Source of the DNA: Acidithiobacillus ferruginosus
GTDB lineage: Bacteria > Pseudomonadota > Gammaproteobacteria > Acidithiobacillales > Acidithiobacillaceae
Direction of reading: 5' to 3'
DNA: 8,376 nt
Assembly: GCF_018854495.1 (NCBI RefSeq)
Contig: NZ_JABBDR010000031.1
Span: forward strand, 1 to 8,376
The notes below the pieces were generated by a model. The model was given only the letters and a program-made list of their open reading frames with translations. It was not told where the DNA came from and ran no database searches. Position numbers and translations under genes: made by a program. This document shows positions 1 to 5,798 of this stretch, piece by piece. The first letter of the stretch is position 1, and each line of letters opens with the position of its first letter.

Positions 1-84
1 AACAGCCGCAACCGACGCCGCCATCGCCGCAAACTGCAACTTCTCTCTCACCCCACTTAAACAGATAATATATAATCCTGACAT
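1..84 (-). CDS. DsrE/DsrF-like small protein, N-terminal 28 codons only
   Basis: The gene is cut by the left window edge. It starts with ATG at 84-82, preceded by a strong ribosome binding site GAGGAG (91-96 on the complementary strand) at 6 nt spacing. The visible protein begins MSGLYIICLSG and continues through a KLQFAAM-type segment to SVAAV. A short beta strand, then a glycine, then a helix with K-(L/F)-x-x-A-A is the usual opening of DsrE/DsrF/peroxiredoxin-like small sulfur proteins. Family members move or bind sulfur through conserved cysteines, which lie further in and are not visible here. It diverges from the sigma54 activator gene at 419 and has a sigma54-type promoter just upstream, so it is the likely target of that activator. 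The reading frame and start are well supported. The family call rests on 28 residues and is tentative. Confidence 0.6.
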   Translation of the reverse strand, partial: MSGLYIICLSGVREKLQFAAMAASVAAV

Positions 85-117
85 GAAAACCTCCTCTGTG
101 ACTGGATAATCTCAGTA

Positions 118-133
118 AGCAGAAAGCATGCCA
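118..133 (-). promoter_or_regulatory. sigma54 (-24/-12) promoter for the DsrE-like gene
   Basis: On the complementary strand this reads TGGCATGCTTTCTGCT. It fits the sigma54 consensus TGGCAC-G-N4-TTGCW with the invariant GG and GC at the correct 10-bp separation; the differences are only T for C at position 6 and C for T at position 12. The -12 GC lies at 120-119, placing the transcript start near 107. This leaves a short leader of about 23 nt that contains the GAGGAG ribosome binding site. The divergent neighbour encodes a sigma54 activator, which makes a chance match less likely. Confidence 0.72.
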
Positions 134-251
134 GATCAGGTTGTTGTATGGTGGGTTATATAACCACGTTGTTATTTCTGGTAAATAACACTTCTTGAAT
201 ATTATGGTATTGCAATTTTGCGTGGTTTTGACGGTTGCCATGCCATGGTAA

Positions 252-284
252 GTCATGACAGGTCATGACAATCCAGTCATGACA
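252..284. repeat. three GTCATGACA repeats, probable activator (UAS) sites
   Basis: The nonamer GTCATGACA occurs three times without mismatch at 252-260, 262-270 and 276-284, with start-to-start distances of 10 and 14 bp. Its core GTCATGAC is a perfect 8-bp palindrome, as expected for a dimeric Fis-type helix-turn-helix. The cluster lies about 145-177 bp upstream of the predicted sigma54 transcript start, a typical distance for enhancer-like sites. It is also about 135-165 bp upstream of the activator's own start codon. Binding by the adjacent regulator is inferred from position and symmetry. Confidence 0.65.
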
Positions 285-418
285 AGTAAGTTAAACATAA
301 CATTCTAACTTGTCGACAAAAGTAATTATTCAGAGGTGATAAGAATATTCTTGCATCCGGTGACCTGGAGAATACGTATTATAGAGCGGTCGTAGCTGAA
401 ATATCGAAGGGTTTGGAT

Positions 419-1801
419 ATGATAAACCACAGGAAAAGAACCCGATCTGGGAAATCGGAGGGCACGGCTAGGCGGAATGACATGTCCATTGGGCTGGATG
501 TCGGCAGTGTGCTCAATATTCAGCAGAATCCCATGGTGCTGATCAATCGGGACTATCGGATTATGGCCGCCAACCGCGCCTATCAGGATGCCTACGGCGT
601 GCGTGCGGATGAGGTGGTCGGGAAGTGTTGCCATGAAATCTCCCATCACTCCCCGGTACCTTGTCACATGCGTGGAGAAGATTGTCCTCATCAGGCGGTG
701 TTCAACACCGGGGAAGCGCACGAGGTGCGTCACATTCATTATGACCACCAGAATCATGCCGAGCATGTGCGGATTCGCGGCCATGCCATCAAGGATCAGG
801 ACGGTAATGCTTATCTGGGGGAGGAAATCATCCGCCTCCCGCGCCAGGAGGAGGAAATCACCTGCGGTGAGTTGCGTATGGTAGGACGTTCACCCGCCTT
901 TATGCGCTGTCTGCATCATATAGAAATGGCAGGGCGGACGGATGCCAGTATCCTGCTGTCCGGTGAGAGCGGGGTAGGCAAGGAGCTGGCTGCCAACGCT
1001 CTGCATCAGTTCTCGGCGCGGGCGAGTGGTCCTTTCATCACCGTCGATTGTGCTTCCTTGCCGGAGACCCTTTTTGAAAGCGAGATACTGGGCCACGAGC
1101 GGGGTGCCTTCACCGGTTGTCTCGGGCGCAAATGCGGGCTGTATGAAATGGCCCATGGCGGCACTCTGTTTCTGGATGAGGTCGGTGAACTACCGCTTGC
1201 CATGCAGGCCAAGCTGCTGCGCGTACTGGAAACGGGTAGCTTTCGGCGTCTGGGCGGAGCGGAAACCCTGCATGCAGACGTGCGCGTAGTGGCTGCCACC
1301 AATCGCAATCTGCTGGAGATGGCGACACAGCGGGCCTTTCGCGAAGATCTCTATTATCGTTTGGCGGCCATTACCATTGATTTGCCGCCGTTGCGTGAGC
1401 GTCGCGAAGATATCGCGGGTATCGCCAAAGTTTTGCTGGATCGCATTGGCAGGAACTGGGGCGGGGGTTGGAGCTTGTCCAAGGAGGCGGAGATTCGTCT
1501 GTGTGCCTACGATTTTCCGGGCAACGTGCGGGAGTTGCGCAATATTCTGCAAAAGGCGGCGGCGCTGGCGGATGGCCCAGTCATTCAGCCCCGGCATCTG
1601 GATTGGGCAGTATCGCGCAAAGCCGCCCTGCCGACAGCAGAGCGTCCGTCGCTCCCCGAGCCGGGAAAGACTGGACTGCACCCTGACAACCTCGACGAAT
1701 TGTTGCGTCGTTATCATGGCAACAGGCGCCAGGTGGCAGATGTGCTGGGAGTTTGTGAGCGAACGGTGTACCGCTGGTTGCAGCGCCAGACTGCTGGATA
1801 A
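419..1801 (+). CDS. PAS-domain sigma54-dependent transcriptional activator (bEBP)
   Basis: This is a 460-residue activator of sigma54 RNA polymerase. Numbering here counts from a TTG two codons upstream (413), so the chosen ATG is residue 3. A PAS sensor domain spans about 30-140, and its core carries an unusual Cys/His cluster (C72, C73, H74, H78, H79, C84, H85, C91, H93). The AAA+ domain has Walker A GESGVGKE (184-191), the sigma54-contacting loop GAFTG (231-235), Walker B TLFLDEVGEL (251-260), ATNRNL (295-300), the arginine-finger region FREDLYYRL (309-317) and DFPGNVREL (367-375). A Fis-type helix-turn-helix ends the protein (about 425-458). There is no receiver domain, so it is not a classical response regulator; the PAS domain presumably senses the signal directly. 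ATG 419 has GAAGG (406-410) at 8 nt; ATG 482 is an alternative that keeps the whole PAS domain. The likely target is the divergent DsrE-like gene. Confidence 0.93.
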   Translation: MINHRKRTRSGKSEGTARRNDMSIGLDVGSVLNIQQNPMVLINRDYRIMAANRAYQDAYGVRADEVVGKCCHEISHHSPVPCHMRGEDCPHQAVFNTGEAHEVRHIHYDHQNHAEHVRIRGHAIKDQDGNAYLGEEIIRLPRQEEEITCGELRMVGRSPAFMRCLHHIEMAGRTDASILLSGESGVGKELAANALHQFSARASGPFITVDCASLPETLFESEILGHERGAFTGCLGRKCGLYEMAHGGTLFLDEVGELPLAMQAKLLRVLETGSFRRLGGAETLHADVRVVAATNRNLLEMATQRAFREDLYYRLAAITIDLPPLRERREDIAGIAKVLLDRIGRNWGGGWSLSKEAEIRLCAYDFPGNVRELRNILQKAAALADGPVIQPRHLDWAVSRKAALPTAERPSLPEPGKTGLHPDNLDELLRRYHGNRRQVADVLGVCERTVYRWLQRQTAG

Positions 1802-1818
1802 GGGACGCCGGCGCACCC

Positions 1819-1847
1819 TTCGTGAAAACCCGCCGACGCGGTACAAT
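1819..1847 (+). promoter_or_regulatory. sigma70-like promoter of leuA
   Basis: A good -10 element TACAAT (1842-1847) lies 17 bp downstream of a weak -35 TTCGTG (1819-1824). The predicted start near 1854 gives a leader of only about 22 nt before leuA. That is too short for a leader-peptide attenuator or a T-box. The ribosome binding site GGGAAGGGTG ends 4 nt before the ATG. Confidence 0.5.
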
Positions 1848-1875
1848 CCATCCGACAATCCGGGAAGGGTGATTC

Positions 1876-3417
1876 ATGCGTCTAACTAAAGAACACTTGA
1901 TCATTTTTGACACCACGTTGCGCGATGGTGAGCAGTCGCCGGGCGCAGCCATGACGCGCGACGAGAAACTGCGTATCGCCAAGGCCCTGGAGCGCTTGCG
2001 CGTGGACGTCATCGAGGCGGGCTTCCCCGCTGCCAGCAACGGCGATTTTGCCGCAGTGCAAGCCATCGCCGCAGCAGTGAGGGATAGCCGCATCTGCGCC
2101 CTGGCCCGGGCCCGGGACGAGGATATCCGCCGCGCCGGGGACGCCATCGCCGGGGCGGCGGCGGGGCGCATCCATACCTTCATCGCCACCAGCCCGGTAC
2201 ACATGCAGGCCAAATTGCGTATGTCTCCCGATGAAGTCCTGGAGCGGGCGGTGGCGGCGGTGAAGCTCGCCCGGCAATATTGCGACGACGTGGAGTTTTC
2301 ACCGGAGGATGCCGGTCGGTCGGAGGAGGACTTCCTCTGCCGGGTCATTGAGGCCGTGATCGACGCCGGGGCGCGCACCATCAATATTCCGGACACCGTG
2401 GGTTACAATCTTCCGGATCGTTTCGGGCAGCTCATCGCTAACCTGCGCGCGCGGATACCGAACGCCGGACAGGCGGTTTTCTCCGTCCATTGTCACAACG
2501 ACCTCGGGTTGGCGGTGGCCAACTCCCTGTCGGCGGTACAGCACGGGGCGCGGCAGGTGGAATGCACCATCAACGGTCTGGGCGAGCGGGCAGGCAATGC
2601 CGCCCTGGAGGAGATCGTCATGGCGGTGCGCACCCGCGCCGATGTCTTCTCCTGCGACACCCGCATCGACGCCACCCAGATCGTGCCCACCAGCAAGCTG
2701 GTGTCCACCATCACCGGTTTCCCGATCCAGCCCAACAAGGCCATCGTCGGGGCCAACGCCTTTGCCCACGAGTCGGGCATCCATCAGGACGGTGTCCTCA
2801 AGCACCGGGAGACCTACGAGATCATGCGCGCCGAGGACGTGGGCTGGGCGGCCAACCGCATGACCCTGGGCAAGCTCTCGGGCCGGGCGGCGGTGCGGGC
2901 GCGCCTGGAGGCCTTGGGTATCCATCTGGACAAGGATGCCCTCGACATGGTCTTCACGCGCTTCAAGGAGTTGGCCGACCGCAAGGCGGAAATCTTCGAT
3001 GAGGATCTGCAGGCCCTCGTCAACGAGGATCTCCAGGAGGAGCAGGCGGAGCGCTATCGCCTGGGCTACCTGCGCGTCTGCTCGGAGATGGGCACCCATC
3101 CCGAAGCCCGGGTGGAGGTCCTGGTGGAAGGCGTGGCCAAGACCGCCGCGGCCGTGGGCGGAGGGCCGGTGGATGCCGCCTTCAAGGCCATCGAAGCGGT
3201 GGTGGCAAGTGGTGCGCAATTATTGCTGTATTCGGTCAATGCCATCACGACCGGCACCGATGCCCAAGGGGAGGTCACGGTGCGCTTGCAGCAGGACGGC
3301 CGCATCGTCAATGGTCAGGGGGCGGATACGGACATCGTCCTCGCCAGCGCCAAGGCCTATCTCTCGGCCCTGAACCGTCTGCAACAGCCCCAAGGGCGAC
3401 GGCATCCGCAGATCTAG
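1876..3417 (+). CDS. leuA: 2-isopropylmalate synthase
   Basis: This cytoplasmic enzyme condenses acetyl-CoA with 2-oxoisovalerate to give 2-isopropylmalate, the first committed step of leucine synthesis. The 513-residue product matches the usual length of the bacterial LeuA type. The TIM-barrel domain opens with [13 protein letters not shown] (11-23). The divalent-metal ligands expected from the family are visible as D12 (from that motif), H205 and H207 (HCHND, 205-209) and N241 (GLGERAGNA, 234-242). The linker subdomain includes [13 protein letters not shown] (294-306). The C-terminal part from about 400 is the LeuA dimer/regulatory domain that binds leucine for feedback inhibition. ATG 1876 is chosen because of the ribosome binding site and the correct N-terminal distance to the first motif. 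The gene has its own promoter and terminator, so it appears monocistronic and separate from other leucine genes. Confidence 0.97.
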   Translation: MRLTKEHLIIFDTTLRDGEQSPGAAMTRDEKLRIAKALERLRVDVIEAGFPAASNGDFAAVQAIAAAVRDSRICALARARDEDIRRAGDAIAGAAAGRIHTFIATSPVHMQAKLRMSPDEVLERAVAAVKLARQYCDDVEFSPEDAGRSEEDFLCRVIEAVIDAGARTINIPDTVGYNLPDRFGQLIANLRARIPNAGQAVFSVHCHNDLGLAVANSLSAVQHGARQVECTINGLGERAGNAALEEIVMAVRTRADVFSCDTRIDATQIVPTSKLVSTITGFPIQPNKAIVGANAFAHESGIHQDGVLKHRETYEIMRAEDVGWAANRMTLGKLSGRAAVRARLEALGIHLDKDALDMVFTRFKELADRKAEIFDEDLQALVNEDLQEEQAERYRLGYLRVCSEMGTHPEARVEVLVEGVAKTAAAVGGGPVDAAFKAIEAVVASGAQLLLYSVNAITTGTDAQGEVTVRLQQDGRIVNGQGADTDIVLASAKAYLSALNRLQQPQGRRHPQI

Positions 3418-3441
3418 GATGTCATGCCCTCCCTCCCCGAT

Positions 3442-3474
3442 CCCCTGAGGGCGTTTTTCTTCAGGGGTCTTTTT
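3442..3474 (+). terminator. Rho-independent terminator of leuA
   Basis: CCCCTGA (3442-3448) pairs perfectly with TCAGGGG (3461-3467) around a 12-nt loop and is followed by TCTTTTT (3468-3474). It lies 24 bp after the leuA stop. The other strand has no T-run after the stem, so it serves the rightward transcript only. A separate perfect palindrome GCGGGATCCCGC (3483-3494) sits just beyond the end of the leftward gene but lacks a T-tract. Confidence 0.8.
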
Positions 3475-3499
3475 CCGCCGAAGCGGGATCCCGCCTTCC

Positions 3500-3874
3500 T
3501 CAACGCCCAGGAATATCCGCCGCCTGCGGCTCGCTTTCCCGGGCGGCTGGCGCCGGCTTCCCCGTCGCCGCCAATTGCTCCAGCCCCCACTTGTGCATCG
3601 CCATGAGGACGGGCCAAAGGCTCTTCCCCAGGGGGGTGAGGGAATATTCGACCTTGGGCGGCACCTCGGCGTATACCAGTCGGTTCACGATGCCGTGCCT
3701 CTCCATCTCCCGCAATTGCTGGGCGAGCATCTTCTGGGTGATGCCGTGAACGGCTCTGTGGATTTCCGAGAACCTCCGGGTTCCTGTGAATAAATCCTGA
3801 AGAATTAGCACCTTCCATCTTCCGCCAATGACGTGGAGGGTGACATCCACCGCACAGGGCTCCTCTTCTGCCAT
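3500..3874 (-). CDS. HxlR-family winged-helix transcriptional regulator
   Basis: This 124-residue protein has the HxlR signature: a near-N-terminal cysteine (C7) followed by VTLHVIGGRWKVLILQDLF (11-29), then F-S-E-I-H-R (35-40), ITQKMLAQQLREMERHGIV (45-63) as the recognition region, and the wing VPPKVEYSLTPLGKSL (71-86). The tail from about 105 is alanine/proline-rich and probably disordered. HxlR proteins bind DNA as dimers and usually repress, and several are controlled by oxidation or alkylation of the conserved N-terminal cysteine. The frame is open upstream to 4102, but ATG 3874 is preferred: it has GGAGG at 8 nt spacing and gives the normal family N-terminus. The gene diverges from a glutathione transferase, which fits a thiol- or electrophile-responsive role (inference). 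Confidence 0.93.
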   Translation of the reverse strand: MAEEEPCAVDVTLHVIGGRWKVLILQDLFTGTRRFSEIHRAVHGITQKMLAQQLREMERHGIVNRLVYAEVPPKVEYSLTPLGKSLWPVLMAMHKWGLEQLAATGKPAPAARESEPQAADIPGR

Positions 3875-3916
3875 CTCTCTTCCCTCCGTGAGCAAGGTTG
3901 GGAATCCCCTTTCATT

Positions 3917-3942
3917 CATACTTACTAAAAACATACTTACTA
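3917..3942. repeat. tandem CATACTTACTA repeat, likely HxlR operator
   Basis: The 11-mer CATACTTACTA is present exactly at 3917-3927 and 3932-3942, a 15-bp period separated by four A's. A third, partial copy CATACTTCAC is at 3973-3982. The repeat lies in the AT-rich gap between the HxlR-type regulator and the GST gene, where an autoregulatory operator is expected. Binding is inferred from position and repetition. Confidence 0.5.
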
Positions 3943-3955
3943 TTATTTTTGAATG

Positions 3956-3984
3956 TATATAACAAGAAAGTGCATACTTCACAA
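3956..3984 (-). promoter_or_regulatory. candidate promoter of the HxlR-family gene
   Basis: On the complementary strand, TTGTGA (3984-3979) and TATATA (3961-3956) are separated by 17 bp. The predicted start near 3949 places both full CATACTTACTA repeats just downstream of the promoter, where a bound repressor would block transcription. Both elements match consensus only partly. Confidence 0.4.
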
Positions 3985-4006
3985 GACAAACTGTATGGGG
4001 TACTAA
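3978..4006 (+). promoter_or_regulatory. candidate promoter of the glutathione transferase gene
   Basis: TTCACA (3978-3983, five of six consensus bases) lies 17 bp before a weak -10 TACTAA (4001-4006). Its -35 overlaps the -35 of the leftward candidate, a back-to-back layout. An alternative is TTGAAT (3949-3954), 18 bp, CATACT (3973-3978), whose -10 would fall in the partial third repeat. I cannot decide between them from sequence. Confidence 0.35.
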
Positions 4007-4100
4007 TATCCCATCGAAGCGCCAGCCGCGCTGGCCTGAAGCCATGCACAACAACCCCGGTACTTTTGCTGCCAACCGCTCGATCAGGAGGTGGATTGCC

Positions 4101-4715
4101 ATGAAATTGTATTACAGCCCCGGCGCATGTTCCCTTTCTCCCCATATCATCCTCAACGAAGGAGGATTCAGCTTCGACAAGGAAAGGGTGGACCTCGCCA
4201 GCAAAAAAACGGAAACCGGTGCCGACTATGCCGCCATCAACCCTGACGGCTACGTGCCCGCCCTGCTGCTCGACGACGGGCAGGTGCTCACCGAGGGGCC
4301 GGCCATCATTCAGTACCTTGCCGACCGCGTGCCCGAAAAGAAGCTCGCCCCGCCCCTGGGCACGCTGGAGCGCTACCGGCTCATGCAGTGGCTCAATTTC
4401 ATCTCTACGGAACTGCATAAGGGTTTTTCTCCCTTATTCAATCCGCAGGCGCCCGAGGAATGGAAGGCGGTGGCCGCTGCCCAACTCGGGCGGCGCCTGA
4501 GCACGGTCAGCCGGCAACTGGAGGGCAAGGATTGGTTGCTGGGCGAGGGCTTCTCGGTAGCCGACGCCTATCTCTTTACGGTATTGGGCTGGGGCCGGCA
4601 TGTGGGCATTGAACTGGAGCAATGGCCGGTACTCCAGGCGTATCAGGAGCGGGTATCCATGCGGTCGGCGGTGCAATCGGCCCTGAAGGCGGAAGGGCTT
4701 CTCCAGGATACCTGA
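4101..4715 (+). CDS. gstA: beta-class glutathione S-transferase
   Basis: This 204-residue cytosolic enzyme should conjugate glutathione to electrophiles or act as a glutathione-dependent thiol transferase. The start MKLYYSPGACSLSPHI is typical of the bacterial beta class, with the class-defining catalytic Cys10. The thioredoxin-like N-domain carries NPDGYVPAL (47-55), with the cis-proline P53, and the glutathione-binding TEGPAI (64-69). The helical C-domain contains H106, which sits close to the active site in this class, and the N-capping segment FSVADAYLF (151-159). Length is normal. ATG 4101 follows AGGAGGT (4086-4092) at 8 nt; an in-frame ATG at 4044 would add 19 residues not expected in the family. 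The symbol follows the enterobacterial name and is by resemblance only. The divergent HxlR regulator probably controls it. Confidence 0.93.
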   Translation: MKLYYSPGACSLSPHIILNEGGFSFDKERVDLASKKTETGADYAAINPDGYVPALLLDDGQVLTEGPAIIQYLADRVPEKKLAPPLGTLERYRLMQWLNFISTELHKGFSPLFNPQAPEEWKAVAAAQLGRRLSTVSRQLEGKDWLLGEGFSVADAYLFTVLGWGRHVGIELEQWPVLQAYQERVSMRSAVQSALKAEGLLQDT

Positions 4716-4772
4716 GATCGGATGGTATCTATATGCTTTTCCCAAAGCTTCCCAACGACCGGAGGAAACGGC

Positions 4773-4901
4773 ATGATCTCAGCCCTTGAGGACATGAAAG
4801 GCGCGGTAAATCAGTCCAGGGGAGGGCACGGGGCCCGGCGCCACCCCATTCAAGTGCGGCTGACGGCCGGCCTGCGGATGGCCCCTGGCGGGCCGGCATG
4901 A
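4773..4901 (+). CDS. possible 42-residue ORF, doubtful
   Basis: The ORF begins with ATG after a strong GGAGG (4761-4765) at 7 nt spacing and runs 42 codons to TGA. The product starts MISALEDMKGAVNQ and becomes Arg/Gly/Pro-rich after that. No domain or membrane segment is visible. The good ribosome binding site is the only support; the composition of the second half looks like non-coding GC-rich DNA read by chance. It could be a truncated remnant of a longer gene. Confidence 0.22.
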   Translation: MISALEDMKGAVNQSRGGHGARRHPIQVRLTAGLRMAPGGPA

Positions 4902-4975
4902 TGCCGCTTCCGGCGGGTGCAACGATGGGATAAATGGATATATTTTTTGCCCAATACGGCGAGGAGCGACCCTTC

Positions 4976-5200
4976 ATGAGCGGCGAAACAAGCAAAGCAC
5001 AAATGTTATGCGGTATGTGCGTATATTTCCCGCCGAATCTCCCGGAAGGGAAATATCCTCGGGAGGACTGGCTGGATCTGCAAAAGAAATCCTGTTCTTT
5101 TGATTATGTCCCGGGCGACGCCGACTGTCTGGCCAGCAGGAAAACAAGCTGTAGCCTGGTGGACCTGGAAAACCCGGGCAGCGGCGGAGCAAATGGATAG
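4976..5200 (+). CDS. small five-cysteine protein, function unknown
   Basis: This is a 74-residue hydrophilic protein with cysteines at 12, 15, 40, 51 and 59 in the pattern CxxC-x24-C-x10-C-x7-C. The early CGMCVYF and the late RKTSC segments look conserved-style, and the acidic and aromatic residues between them are typical of a folded protein. There is no signal peptide or TM segment, so it is probably cytoplasmic. ATG 4976 has GAGGAG (4961-4966) at 9 nt; an in-frame ATG at 4934 lacks a comparable site. The layout suggests a small iron-sulfur or zinc site. It recalls, weakly, the small Fe-S subunits of some glycyl-radical enzymes, but no partner enzyme is nearby, so I do not assign that role. 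Expression from the gst transcript or its own promoter cannot be told. Confidence 0.7.
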   Translation: MSGETSKAQMLCGMCVYFPPNLPEGKYPREDWLDLQKKSCSFDYVPGDADCLASRKTSCSLVDLENPGSGGANG

Positions 5201-5324
5201 GCCGTGGCGACAGGACCAGGCGGCGCGGCGGACCCTTCCGTCCAGGCTGGTGCAGATCCGAATTCCGCCAGGATATTATGGTAGGATGAGGGAGATCTGC
5301 ATATTAACGCATGCAAGAAGTAGA

Positions 5325-5359
5325 CTGCACCCAAGCCGGATCGAGATGCTTGGGTGTAG
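5325..5359. other. 12-bp stem-loop in intergenic region
   Basis: CTGCACCCAAGC (5325-5336) pairs with GCTTGGGTGTAG (5348-5359) with one G-T pair and an 11-nt loop. No T-run follows on either strand, so it is not a standard intrinsic terminator. It lies midway in the 262-bp gap between the five-cysteine gene and the thioredoxin-like gene, which otherwise contains only the perfect palindrome CGGCCATGGCCG (5420-5431). It may be a processing site, a Rho-associated structure or part of a small RNA. Confidence 0.5.
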
Positions 5360-5462
5360 GTAACGCTTCAGGGCATGGTGTTTGCGCCATACCTATTCGC
5401 GATGGGCCTTGGCGATCATCGGCCATGGCCGGCGTGATGGAGCCAGGGAGGGGGAGAAGGTA

Positions 5463-5798
5463 ATGGAAAAAATATCCGAATTGGGTTTCTGGCAGCGGAT
5501 GGCGGCGGAGCGGGGCCTGATTATCCTCTTTTTCAGCTCGGCGGGCTGCCATTCCTGCCGCATCTGGCGGGGTTTGCTGCGGGAGTATGAGATGACCCGC
5601 GAGGATCTGCGTGTCTGGGAGGTGGATGCCGGTATCGACATGGGGCTGACCCAGGAGTTTGAGGTTTATCACCTACCGGCGCTCTTTCTCTTCAAGGATG
5701 GCCGCTACCTGCGGCCCTTGCAGGTGGAGGCGCGGCCCCAGGCCCTGCATCGTCTGGTGGAGTCGGTGAAAGATCTGCCAGGCGAGGAGCAGCCGTGA
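5463..5798 (+). CDS. thioredoxin-fold protein with CHSC motif
   Basis: This 111-residue protein has a thioredoxin-like fold. A beta strand LIILFFSSAG (19-28) leads into the redox motif C29-H-S-C32, followed by a helix, the strand VWEVDAG (51-57), the cis-proline segment YHLPALFLFKDG (69-80) and a C-terminal helix. The motif has the CxxC form but replaces the usual GP with HS. The segment FSSAGCHSC resembles thioredoxin-like proteins that handle thiols in stress or protein maturation. There is no signal peptide or membrane segment, so a cytoplasmic reductase role is likely. ATG 5463 follows GGGGGAGAAGG closely; the frame is open further upstream but lacks a better start. The stop overlaps the GTG of ampD by 4 nt, so the two are translationally coupled. 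Confidence 0.88.
   Translation: MEKISELGFWQRMAAERGLIILFFSSAGCHSCRIWRGLLREYEMTREDLRVWEVDAGIDMGLTQEFEVYHLPALFLFKDGRYLRPLQVEARPQALHRLVESVKDLPGEEQP

Larger units (their letters stand above)
85..418. other. 334-bp AT-rich divergent regulatory region
   Basis: No credible gene lies in this gap. It holds, left to right: the leader of the DsrE-like gene; the sigma54 promoter (118-133); a perfect 12-bp palindrome GGTTATATAACC (154-165); the three GTCATGACA repeats (252-284); an inverted repeat GACAAGT (281-287) / ACTTGTC (308-314); and the palindrome TTGTCGACAA (310-319). Base composition is much richer in A+T than the flanking genes. A GATCAGgttgTTG stretch (134-146) resembles an IHF site at all but its first base, but it sits very close to the -24 element. 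I found no convincing sigma70 promoter for the rightward activator gene. Confidence 0.6.

Noticed and set aside
200..240. Rightward sigma54 promoter for the activator gene
   Set aside because: TGG...TGC combinations here have GG-to-GC spacing one or two bases too long.
326..784. Leftward 152-codon ORF over the activator's 5' end
   Set aside because: It is antisense to the PAS coding frame, has no ribosome binding site and its composition is that of a shadow frame.
1581..2396. Leftward 271-codon ORF across the activator/leuA junction
   Set aside because: It is antisense to two strongly supported genes; its Ser/Arg/Ala-rich product has no motifs.
2299..3219. Leftward 306-codon ORF inside leuA
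   Set aside because: This is a long open frame caused by high GC content opposite leuA; its His/Gly-rich sequence has no domain.
3875..4102. N-terminal extension of the HxlR regulator to 4102
   Set aside because: It would cover the AT-rich divergent promoter region and the operator repeats, and HxlR proteins begin close to the conserved cysteine.
4735..4748. Hairpin GCTTT/AAAGC after the GST gene as a terminator
   Set aside because: The stem is only 5 bp and AT-rich, and no T-tract follows it.
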